Source of the DNA: JBBIOI01 sp037443425 | Lineage (GTDB): Bacteria; Desulfobacterota; BSN033; UBA1163 | Assembly: GCA_037443425.1 (NCBI GenBank) | Contig: JBBIOI010000037.1 | Coordinates: 1 to 29,514, forward strand | Length of the DNA stretch: 29,514 nucleotides | Reading direction: 5' to 3' | In this document: positions 15,259 to 23,654 of the stretch, piece by piece | Layout of the letters: each line of letters opens with the position of its first letter | Position numbering within the stretch: position 1 is the first letter of the stretch | Notes under the pieces: generated by a model | Databases searched by the model: none | The model's input: the letters and a program-made list of their open reading frames with translations, nothing else | Told to the model about the DNA's origin: nothing | Program-made: the position numbers and the translations under genes

Positions 15259-16722
15259 TTACCCTATTTCTTTCACAAAGCCCTCAAGTAAATAAGAGAA
15301 TTTCTCTCGAGCCTTTTTCATCCTTTCAGGACTTGGCATATTTACCTTTGGAAAACGATCACGCCATTCATATGGACGTGTAGCATCTATAATTGCCCTC
15401 GAGTTTGTCAATTTCCCCTTAGCCTTATCGTCAGGATGAATCCTTGGATCAAGGGCTGTAGACCATGCATTATGAATTATATCAATTGACGTTGCAGGAT
15501 CAGATCTTGTTACCATAGCCCATATGACTTCATTAAGATCTGTTACATCTATATCTTCATCCACAACAATTACATATCTTCCAGCGTAAGCCCCAACATG
15601 ACACTGTGATGCTACGTGCCCAACTTGAGTGGCATGGCCAGGATAAAGTTGTTTTATTGCTATATTTAATAGCATTCTGGAACTTCCTACCTCATGGGCC
15701 CAGACCGCCTTTATCCCTGAAAGGCCTGCCTTTTCAAGTTGCAGTTTTAAGAGACCTGATCGAATAACTGCCCTGTAGCGAGCCAGCTCATCAGGTGTTC
15801 TATTTGGAGGACAGCCAAGTATTATGGGGTTATTTCTAAAATAAACAGCCTTTACCTCAAGGACAGGTTCATCCCGAACATCGCTTCCATAATATCCTGT
15901 CCATTCACCAAAAGGGCCTTCACGGAGTCTCTTTTTTGGATCTACAAAGCCCTCAAGTACAATCTCTGCATTCGCAGGAATAGGAAGACCAGTCAGTTCT
16001 CCTTTTATTACAGGATATGGCCGTCCCCTCAATGCACCCGCATATTCATACTCACTTATTCCATACGGAAGCTCATTACACGCCATTAGATAAAGAAGAG
16101 GGTCTGCTCCTATTACAACTGCTGCTGGCATAGCCCTGTTTTGGGCCATGTATTTATCCCTATGGATACGGCCGTGTTTACCAGGTGAGATATAGAATCC
16201 TACAGTCTTTTCATCATGTACCATTACTCTATATGTCCCGAGATTTATCCAGCCTTCCTCAGGGTCCTTTGTTATATTGAAACTTCCAGTCCCTATATAT
16301 CTTCCTCCATCATTTTCATGCCAGAGTGGTGCTGGAAAGCTTAAGACATTGACCTCATCATCCATCTTAACATTTTCAAGCACAGGTCCATCTTTTACAT
16401 ACTCAAATGGTATTGGCTTTGCTTCCTCAAATGCTTTTGCAAATTCAACAGAGAGTTCGACCTTTGAAAGACCTTCAGGGAATCCAAGGGTCATATTCAT
16501 TCTTTTACCACCAAAAAAGTTTGTTAAGACTCTATAGCCTTTTGGATAGCCGGGTATATTATCGAACAGGACTGAAGGGGCATTCTCGTAGCGGTGAAGG
16601 AGTTCTGTTGCCATTCCTATCTCTTCCTGCCAATTTGCCCCTTCAACTTCTCTCAGTTCACCAAGACTTCTTGCCTGATCGATCCAGCTCCTTAAATCAT
16701 CGTACAAATAATTTGGTTTCAT
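15259..16722 (-). CDS. UbiD-family prenyl-FMN-dependent decarboxylase (UbiD-1)
   Basis: This 487-residue (de)carboxylase belongs to the UbiD family, which uses prenylated FMN to remove or add CO2 on aromatic or alpha,beta-unsaturated acids. The full active-site set known from Fdc1 is visible: Arg in GTYRVMV (R165) and the ExxxxE pair in EGPFGE (E268, E273). A YVIVVDEDIDVTD block, the family's conserved hydrophobic-VDEDIDV signature, and a C-terminal DATRPYEWRDRFP are also typical. AAAGGAG precedes the ATG. It sits between two TctC genes, so it probably acts on an imported carboxylate. Of the four UbiDs here it is the most canonical and the most likely to be an active decarboxylase. Confidence 0.93.
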   Translation of the reverse strand: MKPNYLYDDLRSWIDQARSLGELREVEGANWQEEIGMATELLHRYENAPSVLFDNIPGYPKGYRVLTNFFGGKRMNMTLGFPEGLSKVELSVEFAKAFEEAKPIPFEYVKDGPVLENVKMDDEVNVLSFPAPLWHENDGGRYIGTGSFNITKDPEEGWINLGTYRVMVHDEKTVGFYISPGKHGRIHRDKYMAQNRAMPAAVVIGADPLLYLMACNELPYGISEYEYAGALRGRPYPVIKGELTGLPIPANAEIVLEGFVDPKKRLREGPFGEWTGYYGSDVRDEPVLEVKAVYFRNNPIILGCPPNRTPDELARYRAVIRSGLLKLQLEKAGLSGIKAVWAHEVGSSRMLLNIAIKQLYPGHATQVGHVASQCHVGAYAGRYVIVVDEDIDVTDLNEVIWAMVTRSDPATSIDIIHNAWSTALDPRIHPDDKAKGKLTNSRAIIDATRPYEWRDRFPKVNMPSPERMKKAREKFSYLLEGFVKEIG

Positions 16723-16741
16723 AATATTTGCTCCTTTGGGA

Positions 16742-17701
16742 CTATTTCTCCTTTAACATCCCCTGAAATTTTTCAACCAATGGATACGTGGCTTCAATAT
16801 GTTGCCTTAGCTCCTGAGAGTTCATAGGATGAATTACCATTAGTCTTCTCTTTGCCCATTCAAGATAATCGGGTTCTTTAATCGCCTTAGAAAATGCATC
16901 CTCGAGGATTTTAACAATATGGGATGGTGTATTTGGTGGTGCTTCAGCCAGACGCACAGCAGGTATTTCTGTTACATTTAATCCGATATCTTTCGGGATC
17001 GGGACGTCAGGAAAGTTTGGATCCCTTTTACTACTGAACATTAGGAGAGGTCTAAGTTTTCCTGCCCTGATCAATGAGACTGCAGAGGTTGCAAGACAGA
17101 TAGTAAAATCAAGATGTTTTCCAGCCAGGGCAGCAACACTACCTGCTGAGCCTTCATACGGTACCCAGTTTACCTTTATCCCTAATTCTTCCATAGCCAC
17201 AAGCCCTGCAAGATGCGTTGTACTTCCCCTTCCTGAAAGTCCACCAGCAAGTGTTTTTGTTTTTGCCACCTTTAAGAATTCATCAAAAGACTTAAAAGTA
17301 TCTGCATGACAGACAAGGAGTTGGTTGGAGCGAGACCATGCAAATACAGGTGTAAAATCCCTTGTTCTATAGCCTGTCTTATCCATATATTCAATGATAA
17401 CACTTTTAGGAAATGTAAAAGTGATTAGGCTATAGCCATCGGGTTCTGTTCTTTGGAACTTTTCAAATGCAATCTTTCCTCCAGCCCCAGGTTGATTTTC
17501 GATCTGAATACTGACTCCAAGGTGCTTTTCAAGATATGGAGCAATTCCCCTTGCCTCTGCGTCTTCTCCACCACCTGCTGCAGCAGTTACAATAATCTTA
17601 ATAGGTTTTTTAGGATAATCTGCTCCAAATCCATCTGATATTGTTAAAAGAAAACTTAGAAAAATAACCAATAAAAGTATAAATGACCTCTCTTTAAACA
17701 T
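16742..17701 (-). CDS. TTT-family extracytoplasmic solute-binding protein (TctC/Bug), second copy
   Basis: This is a 319-residue Bug-type binding protein with a signal peptide (residues 1-27, hydrophobic ILLLVIFLSFLLTI ending GFGA). The typical YPKKPIKIIVTAAAGGGEDAEAR block (28-50, cited by position) is followed by IENQPGAGG and EPDGYSL. It differs strongly from the other TctC in the window, so the two likely bind different ligands. AAAGGAGGT precedes the ATG. It follows the tctA gene at 17717-19207 by 15 bases and so belongs to that TctB-TctA-TctC set. The order tctB-tctA-tctC differs from the other set, where tctC comes first. Confidence 0.9.
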   Translation of the reverse strand: MFKERSFILLLVIFLSFLLTISDGFGADYPKKPIKIIVTAAAGGGEDAEARGIAPYLEKHLGVSIQIENQPGAGGKIAFEKFQRTEPDGYSLITFTFPKSVIIEYMDKTGYRTRDFTPVFAWSRSNQLLVCHADTFKSFDEFLKVAKTKTLAGGLSGRGSTTHLAGLVAMEELGIKVNWVPYEGSAGSVAALAGKHLDFTICLATSAVSLIRAGKLRPLLMFSSKRDPNFPDVPIPKDIGLNVTEIPAVRLAEAPPNTPSHIVKILEDAFSKAIKEPDYLEWAKRRLMVIHPMNSQELRQHIEATYPLVEKFQGMLKEK

Positions 17702-17716
17702 ATGACATACCTCCTT

Positions 17717-19207
17717 TCATTTTTCTCCTTTTGTTAATCTTTTCCAAAATGTACCTAAATAAGGTCCTATTAAAGAAAGAATAATAAGCCCAATTAAAAC
17801 CTTAGAAATAGTTGAAGAAAAGAAGATGGTATAAGATCCACCCGATATCATCATAGCACGATGATAATTATATTCAACCATTTCACCGAGAACTAATCCA
17901 AGAAGTAGGGGGACAGGTGTAAATCCACCCCTTAGCATAATATATCCCAAGACACCAAATATGAGGCTTATAATAACGTCTGCCATAAGATTTCGGATAG
18001 CAAAGCTTCCAAGAAGGCTAATAACAAGAATTATAGGGACAATAATTTCATTAGGAAGCAGTGTAACGACTGCAAAATGACGGGCAATGGTTACACCTAC
18101 AAAAAACAGGATAAAAGATGTAAGGACTAATGCAAAAAATAGACTATAAATAACCTGGGCCTTTTCTTGAAATACGAGTGGACCCGGTACCACTCCGAAG
18201 ATAATCATCACACCCAGGAATATGGCTGCACCCACACTGCCTGGGATACCGAGGGAAATGGTACATACAAGATCTCCTGGCATGCATGCATTTGTAGATG
18301 TTTCTGAGGCTATGACACCTTCAGGATCCCCTTTTCCAAAGGTCTCTGGATGTTTTGATTCTCTCCTAGCCTCTGCCCATGCAAGAAGTCCTGCTGAGCT
18401 CTGCCCAACTGCCGGAAGTACACCAACTACTAATCCTAAGATTGCAGAATGGATAATCCTGTACGGATATTTGAAATACGTAATAACTCCTTCCCAAAAA
18501 CCCCCTGCAAGCCTTCCAATACGAGAGATGGATTGTGCACTTTCAGCAAGGCAAATGGCTTGTGTTACTGCAAAGAGACCAACCAATGCCTGGATAAGTG
18601 GAATACCATCCTCAATAGCTGTTAGACCGAATGTGAAACGCAGATGCCCTGTTATTACATCAAATCCAACTGTGGATAACATAAGACCAAGGCCTGCTGA
18701 GGTGAGACCTTTTAGAAGTGCTCCCTGAACAACCGAAGATATTATAGTTAGGGCAAGGATTGCGGTTAAAAAATATTCTGATGGTCCAAATTTTAGTGCA
18801 AATTCAGCAAGGATTGGTGCAGTAAATATGAGACATATCATTCCAATCGTTCCTCCAACCATTGCAGAGGTAGCACCTATACCAAGGGCAACACCCCCTT
18901 TACCCTTTTCACACATTGGATATCCATCTAAGATGGTTGCTGCATTTGAGGCATCTCCAGGTGTATTTACCAGTATAGCAGTGATTGAACCTCCATAATT
19001 ACTGCATTTATATAGGGCACCCATAAATATCAGGGCTGTTGTTGGGTCCCACTTTAAGACTAATGGAAGTGTTATAGCCATTCCTGCTGAAGGCCCGAGC
19101 CCCGGTAAAACTCCAATAATTATGCCTGTTAAAGTACCTGCAAGGAGGGCCAGTAGATTCTGCCATTGAATGACAGTTTGTGAGGCCTGTAAAAAGTATT
19201 CAAGCAT
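17717..19207 (-). CDS. Tripartite tricarboxylate transporter large permease subunit (TctA)
   Basis: This 496-residue polytopic membrane protein has the TctA repeats: GIIIGVLPGLGPSAGMAITLP near residues 28-48 and GVLPAVGQSSAG near the middle. The conserved GGSITAILVNTPGDASNAAT region and the C-terminal GGFTPVPLLLGLVLGEMVE are also present. It forms the translocation channel with the TctB protein encoded 12 bases upstream. GAGGAATAAA precedes the ATG. Unlike the other system in this window, TctB is a separate gene. Length (about 500) is normal. Confidence 0.94.
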   Translation of the reverse strand: MLEYFLQASQTVIQWQNLLALLAGTLTGIIIGVLPGLGPSAGMAITLPLVLKWDPTTALIFMGALYKCSNYGGSITAILVNTPGDASNAATILDGYPMCEKGKGGVALGIGATSAMVGGTIGMICLIFTAPILAEFALKFGPSEYFLTAILALTIISSVVQGALLKGLTSAGLGLMLSTVGFDVITGHLRFTFGLTAIEDGIPLIQALVGLFAVTQAICLAESAQSISRIGRLAGGFWEGVITYFKYPYRIIHSAILGLVVGVLPAVGQSSAGLLAWAEARRESKHPETFGKGDPEGVIASETSTNACMPGDLVCTISLGIPGSVGAAIFLGVMIIFGVVPGPLVFQEKAQVIYSLFFALVLTSFILFFVGVTIARHFAVVTLLPNEIIVPIILVISLLGSFAIRNLMADVIISLIFGVLGYIMLRGGFTPVPLLLGLVLGEMVEYNYHRAMMISGGSYTIFFSSTISKVLIGLIILSLIGPYLGTFWKRLTKGEK

Positions 19208-19219
19208 TTTATTCCTCTA

Positions 19220-19702
19220 TTAAAAGAATTTTAATAGAGATATCCCGAATATCCATTGAAATGTTAAAAAGATTATTATTGTCATTCCTATAGCGATTGC
19301 TGTATTTTTTAGAAGGTTTTCCCTCTTTCCAAATAGTAATGGAAAACCTATTAATAAAAGGAATGTTGTTATGAGAAACCCACCCCAAAAACCGATTGCT
19401 GTAGATATAAGAATAATTATCCATGCCTTGTAAAATCTTTTTTTTCTTTCCCTTTTAAATATTTCATCTGTTTTTGTTAATTCTGTATCTGAAACATCAA
19501 GGATCTCTTCCTGAAATTTTTCTTTTCGAGCAAAGTCTGTAATTAAAGATATAATCATGATTATTGAGGTAGAGATGGCAATTAACTGTGGGAATTTCTT
19601 AGATTTTTCAGGATAAGAATCAGAGACGATATAAAGAAAAATAAATAGACCGAGAAGTATTATCTTAAACCAGACATCGGTTCTTTTAAGGATGTTTATC
19701 AT
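19220..19702 (-). CDS. Tripartite tricarboxylate transporter small subunit (TctB)
   Basis: This 160-residue membrane protein has four hydrophobic helices, about residues 13-30, 38-55, 90-115 and 128-158. The second pair is separated from the first by a charged cytosolic loop (FARKEKFQEEI...KRERKKRF). The helix spacing and the DSYPEKSKKFPQLI opening fit TctB. It lies directly before tctA in transcription order and completes this TTT importer. The ribosome site (AAAGAG) is weak. Sequence of this subunit is poorly conserved in general, so the call depends partly on position. Confidence 0.82.
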   Translation of the reverse strand: MINILKRTDVWFKIILLGLFIFLYIVSDSYPEKSKKFPQLIAISTSIIMIISLITDFARKEKFQEEILDVSDTELTKTDEIFKRERKKRFYKAWIIILISTAIGFWGGFLITTFLLLIGFPLLFGKRENLLKNTAIAIGMTIIIFLTFQWIFGISLLKFF

Positions 19703-19727
19703 ATCTCTTTGTGTTGATATTTGATTC

Positions 19728-21104
19728 TTAAATAGACCATCTTTTTCGAGCCTTTTCTAAGGCCTGTTTCGGTATCTCGTTCTTTTCAGGAAAATTTACA
19801 TCTCTTGGTCTTGTTGCATCTATTATAACAACAGCATCTCCTAACCAGGGTCTAAAGGTCTGAATCTTTCTTATAACCTCAATATCATTATCCCAGTGTG
19901 TACGTGTGACAACAGCCCATAGAACCTCTTCTTCATTATATATATTTACATCTTCATCTACAACCACAGCCATCTTAAGATTTGGCATCTCTGTGAAGGC
20001 AGCCATAGCAGCCTTTCTTGGTTCGTTTTCAAACTCTTTTTTTAGGGATATATAACATGAAAAACGACCACATCCAGAATTGGGCATATGAACCGCCTTT
20101 AGGCCAGGAATATTCCTCTTAATAATATTATATATACTTCCTTCTTTTGGAATCCCACCAAGTATCCAGTGCTCAGGATGTCCGGGGAATACCCCTTGCA
20201 TGATAGCATCCTTACGCATTGTAATAGCTTTTAGTTCTGCAACAGGCATAAGCATTTCAGGCTGGTAGTAGCGTGCAATCTCACCAAATGGATTCTGTTT
20301 TTCACGAACACCTGGAGGAATCTCTGCCTCTATAATAATTTCTGCATCTGCTGGCACTAAGAAATCTTTACCCCAACTGTGAGAAGGTGTTAATCGGAGG
20401 GGCTCCTTTAAAAAGGCAGAGGCAGTTAGATAGTCATTATTTCCAAGAGGTGTAAGTGCACATGAGGAGAGGTAAAATGCAGGGTGGTGACCTAATATAA
20501 TTATCATAGGAGTCCTTTTATTCAAGCTTTCATATTCGGTTAAAATCCCTTCCAGATGATGGTGAGGATGGGCTGAAACACTCACCTTTCTCGATCCTTT
20601 AACCATATTCTTTGTAAATGTGATGTCATAAAAATCGCTATTTAAGCCTCTCATCACACAGGTCATGGTTAAATAAGGCCCGATATCTTTTTCATGATGC
20701 ATTGGTATTGGAAGTTTGAAAAGGTCAGCGTCATCTCCATCCAATATTATTTCTTTACACGGGGCCTCTGATTCTTTAATTAATTCTATGCTCCCAGGAG
20801 AATTCTCTCTTTCTGCAAATTCTTCTACAAGTTCCATAAACTGTTTCTCCACAGGGAGATCAATTGCTAAGGCACAAAGTCCTCTTGTTGAGAATACATT
20901 AATTACAAAGGGGAAAAAATTCTTACCATCAAGTGTTTTTGCCTTTTCAAATAAAACTATCTTCTCTTTTCCCTTCTCTTCAAGAAGGTTAAGTAGGGCT
21001 GTTATTTCAAATTGAGATGGATCTACCTCTTCTTTAATCCTCAAAAATAGTTGAGGATATCTCTCCTCTATCATTGTAAGGAATGTTCTAAGATTTTTTG
21101 CCAC
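19728..21104 (-). CDS. UbiD-family protein with altered active site (UbiD-2)
   Basis: This 458-residue UbiD-fold protein shares family blocks: IPMHHEKDIGPYLTMTCV, PADAEIIIEAEIPPGV, KMAVVVDEDVNIYNEEEVLWAVVTRT (cited as the C-terminal VDEDVNI signature) and DATRPRDVNFP. At the catalytic positions it departs from the norm. The Arg of the xNRM motif is Lys (K165 in FTKNMV), and the first Glu of EGPFGE is Gln (Q270 in KQNPFGE), while E275 is kept. A histidine-rich AHPHHH (179-183) follows the Lys site. It starts at GTG 21104 with AAAGGAG. It may catalyse a different prenyl-FMN reaction, act on a CoA ester, or be a non-catalytic partner; sequence alone cannot decide. Confidence 0.85.
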   Translation of the reverse strand: MAKNLRTFLTMIEERYPQLFLRIKEEVDPSQFEITALLNLLEEKGKEKIVLFEKAKTLDGKNFFPFVINVFSTRGLCALAIDLPVEKQFMELVEEFAERENSPGSIELIKESEAPCKEIILDGDDADLFKLPIPMHHEKDIGPYLTMTCVMRGLNSDFYDITFTKNMVKGSRKVSVSAHPHHHLEGILTEYESLNKRTPMIIILGHHPAFYLSSCALTPLGNNDYLTASAFLKEPLRLTPSHSWGKDFLVPADAEIIIEAEIPPGVREKQNPFGEIARYYQPEMLMPVAELKAITMRKDAIMQGVFPGHPEHWILGGIPKEGSIYNIIKRNIPGLKAVHMPNSGCGRFSCYISLKKEFENEPRKAAMAAFTEMPNLKMAVVVDEDVNIYNEEEVLWAVVTRTHWDNDIEVIRKIQTFRPWLGDAVVIIDATRPRDVNFPEKNEIPKQALEKARKRWSI

Positions 21105-21142
21105 AACTATTTCTCCTTTTAATCGGTTTTAACCATCTCTAT

Positions 21143-22378
21143 TTAACCTATGATTCCTTCATTTACAAATCTTTCGTATTCTTCATCCGAGTATCCTAAA
21201 AATTTTTTAAAGACCAGTTCATTATGTTCACCAAGACATGGGGCTGGTCGTTCGATCCTAAAGGGTGTCTTTGAAAGTATAAAAGGTGGAGCCTCTGCGT
21301 GGATCGTTCCAACCTCGGGATGATTCAATTCAGGCCAGAAACCACGATAGTTTAGTTGAGGATCGTGGAAAATATCCTCCATGGTTTGGACAATACCTGC
21401 CATGATACCATTTTCTTGAAGTGTCTTAAACACCTCCTCTGCTGTAAATTGAGTTGTCCAGCCCTCTATCTCCCTATCGAGTTCCACCTCGTTTTCTTTT
21501 CTTGATATTACTGTCTTAAATCTTTCATCATAAAGAAGATCATCCCTATTCATTAATTTACAGAGTCTTTCCCATTCATCATCATTGAAAATACTTATCA
21601 CACACCAGCGATCCTCACCTTTACATCGATAGGCATTGTGTGGCGCAGCAAATGGATGACGATTTCCATCCCTTTCTATAATCCTGTTGTTAACCTTATA
21701 TTCAAGGATTGCAGGAATCATAAACTGGATTCCAACCTCATATTGAGAGAGGTCAATATATTGTCCCTCCCCTGTTCTACGTCGATTCTCAAGTGCGGCT
21801 ATTACAGCAATTACGCCATAACCAACTCCAACATGATCAACATATGGCCCATATAGAATTACAGGTAGTCTATCTTTGTAACCTGTTATATAAGTAAAAC
21901 CACAAAGTGAGGAAAGATGTGATCCGAATCCTGGATGCATGGCATGAGGTCCTGTTTGACCTTGATTGCATGTGCTTAACATAATTATATCAGGTTTTAT
22001 CTTTTTAATATCTTCATAGCCCAAACCTAACTTCTTCATTGTTCCAGGGGTAAAATTCTCAATAACAATGTCAGCCCACTTTATTAATCGATAGGCCACC
22101 TCGATTGCTCCTTTTGCCTTAAGGTTCAATGTAATCCCATATTTATTATTATTACATATAGTGAAAGACCCTGACCGATTTAATCCAGGTTTATTGTCTT
22201 TATATGGTGGATAATTTAGCCTGAATCCATCAGGTCTTTCACGGGATTCTACATGAATTACCTCAGCACCATGGTCAGCAAGGTGTTTTCCAATGAGTGG
22301 ACCTGCAGCGATTGCAGCAAATTCAACGACATGGATGTTTGAAAAGACATGTGTATCTTTTTTATCTTTTTCTTGCAT
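21143..22378 (-). CDS. Class III (CaiB/BaiF) CoA-transferase, catalytic-type subunit
   Basis: This 411-residue family III CoA-transferase moves CoA from a donor acyl-CoA to a carboxylate. Family blocks include VVEFAAIAAGPLIGKHLADHGAEVIHVE (N-terminal, residues 17-44), IVIENFTPGTMKKLGLGYEDI and GEGQYIDLS. The catalytic Asp that forms the aspartyl-CoA intermediate in formyl-CoA transferase (Asp169) aligns with D181 in GPYVDHVGVG. It lies 20 bases after a second, Asp-less CoA-transferase, which suggests a heteromer like SptAB (phthalate) or BbsEF (benzylsuccinate). Substrate is inferred only from neighbours. The ribosome site (GGGGAAA) is weak, suggesting coupling to the upstream gene. Confidence 0.92.
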   Translation of the reverse strand: MQEKDKKDTHVFSNIHVVEFAAIAAGPLIGKHLADHGAEVIHVESRERPDGFRLNYPPYKDNKPGLNRSGSFTICNNNKYGITLNLKAKGAIEVAYRLIKWADIVIENFTPGTMKKLGLGYEDIKKIKPDIIMLSTCNQGQTGPHAMHPGFGSHLSSLCGFTYITGYKDRLPVILYGPYVDHVGVGYGVIAVIAALENRRRTGEGQYIDLSQYEVGIQFMIPAILEYKVNNRIIERDGNRHPFAAPHNAYRCKGEDRWCVISIFNDDEWERLCKLMNRDDLLYDERFKTVISRKENEVELDREIEGWTTQFTAEEVFKTLQENGIMAGIVQTMEDIFHDPQLNYRGFWPELNHPEVGTIHAEAPPFILSKTPFRIERPAPCLGEHNELVFKKFLGYSDEEYERFVNEGIIG

Positions 22379-22398
22379 AGGATTTTCCCCGAAATTTG

Positions 22399-23652
22399 TT
22401 AAATAATATTTGCCTCTTTTAGACGGATAAGATCTCTCTTAGTTAGCCCAATTTCACTATATACCTCTTCATTGTGTTCACCTATTAAAGGAGCACGGCG
22501 CCAAAATCCACAAGCAATGGTAGAGAATTTTGCAAAGAATGATGGGTATGTAATCTTATCATCCAGTTCTTCATGGTAGACTTCCTTCCATAGACCCCTC
22601 TCACGGAGTTGTTCATCTTCCATAATCTCTTTTGCTGTTGAAACCGGGTATCCAAGCATATCACTTTCGAGAACCTTTTTAAAGAATTCTTCTTTTGTTA
22701 TAGTTTCAAAAAACTTTATATTAGCCTTCTCAATCTCATCTATTTCTTCTTGAGTTACTGTAGCAATATCAAACTTATCCCAATCTTTAGTCTTCAATTT
22801 ATCAGGGGCCATCTGCCTGCTTGCCATCCACTCAGTAAGTTTTTTATTTGTCCTTATCCCTGCTGGGCCACCATATATTATATAAGTCAGATATCCATCC
22901 TTACATGGATAAACAGCGCGCACTAAAGCACCTGTTATACTCCTTCCAGATATGAAGCTTCCTGCCCTTTTTGGAACCTCCTTATTGTAATCATAATAAG
23001 CAGGTGCAATTGATGAGGCCCAGATGATGGCTGCCTGCCCCGAGACATCTACATGTTGGCCTTCACCTGTCATTGAACGATGATAATAAGCCATAAGGGT
23101 TCCCTCTGCAGCATGCATCCCTATCCACATAAAAGACTGAGGCAGGGTTGGACGGACAGGGGGTCTATCAGGGTCACCAAGCAGAGACATAAAGCCACTC
23201 ATTGCAAGAAGTACTAAATCAGAGGCCCTGTAATCCTTATAAGGTCCGTTCTGACCGAATGGTGTTATTGAGGTCATGATAAGTCTTGGATTTATTTTAC
23301 TAAGTGAATCATAATCAAGCCCCAACGACTTTAAATAACCAGGCCTAAAAGTTTCAATAAGGATATCAGTTTTTTCAATCAATCTCTTTAATATATCTTT
23401 CCCAGTCTCTGTTTCTATATTTAAGGTTATCCCCCTTTTATTGTGGTTATATGAGAACCAGTAGAGGCTTTTTTCTGGGTCTGGGATATCTTTATAAAAT
23501 GGACCTATATTTCTTGAAGGATCACCACCAGGTCTTTCAACTTTAATAACATCTGCTCCTAAGTCACCAAGGATCTTTCCACAGAGAAAGGCTGTCTCAT
23601 TACTAAAATCAAGAACTCTACAATCTTCGAGTAATCTCTTTTTCTCTTCCAT
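22399..23652 (-). CDS. Class III (CaiB/BaiF) CoA-transferase-like subunit lacking the catalytic Asp
   Basis: This 417-residue CaiB/BaiF protein keeps the fold signatures: LDFSNETAFLCGKILGDLGADVIKVERPGGDPSR (residues 14-47), NKRGITLNIETETG, DILIETFRPGYL and GEGQHVDVS. Aligning PPVRPTLPQSFMWIGMH with the corresponding stretch of formyl-CoA transferase puts F174 at the place of the catalytic Asp169. Without it the subunit should not form the covalent intermediate, as in known two-subunit class III enzymes with one active partner. It starts 2 bases after the UbiD-3 stop, with no strong ribosome site, so translation is probably coupled. It likely pairs with the product of 21143-22378. Confidence 0.9.
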   Translation of the reverse strand: MEEKKRLLEDCRVLDFSNETAFLCGKILGDLGADVIKVERPGGDPSRNIGPFYKDIPDPEKSLYWFSYNHNKRGITLNIETETGKDILKRLIEKTDILIETFRPGYLKSLGLDYDSLSKINPRLIMTSITPFGQNGPYKDYRASDLVLLAMSGFMSLLGDPDRPPVRPTLPQSFMWIGMHAAEGTLMAYYHRSMTGEGQHVDVSGQAAIIWASSIAPAYYDYNKEVPKRAGSFISGRSITGALVRAVYPCKDGYLTYIIYGGPAGIRTNKKLTEWMASRQMAPDKLKTKDWDKFDIATVTQEEIDEIEKANIKFFETITKEEFFKKVLESDMLGYPVSTAKEIMEDEQLRERGLWKEVYHEELDDKITYPSFFAKFSTIACGFWRRAPLIGEHNEEVYSEIGLTKRDLIRLKEANII

Positions 23653-23654
23653 AG

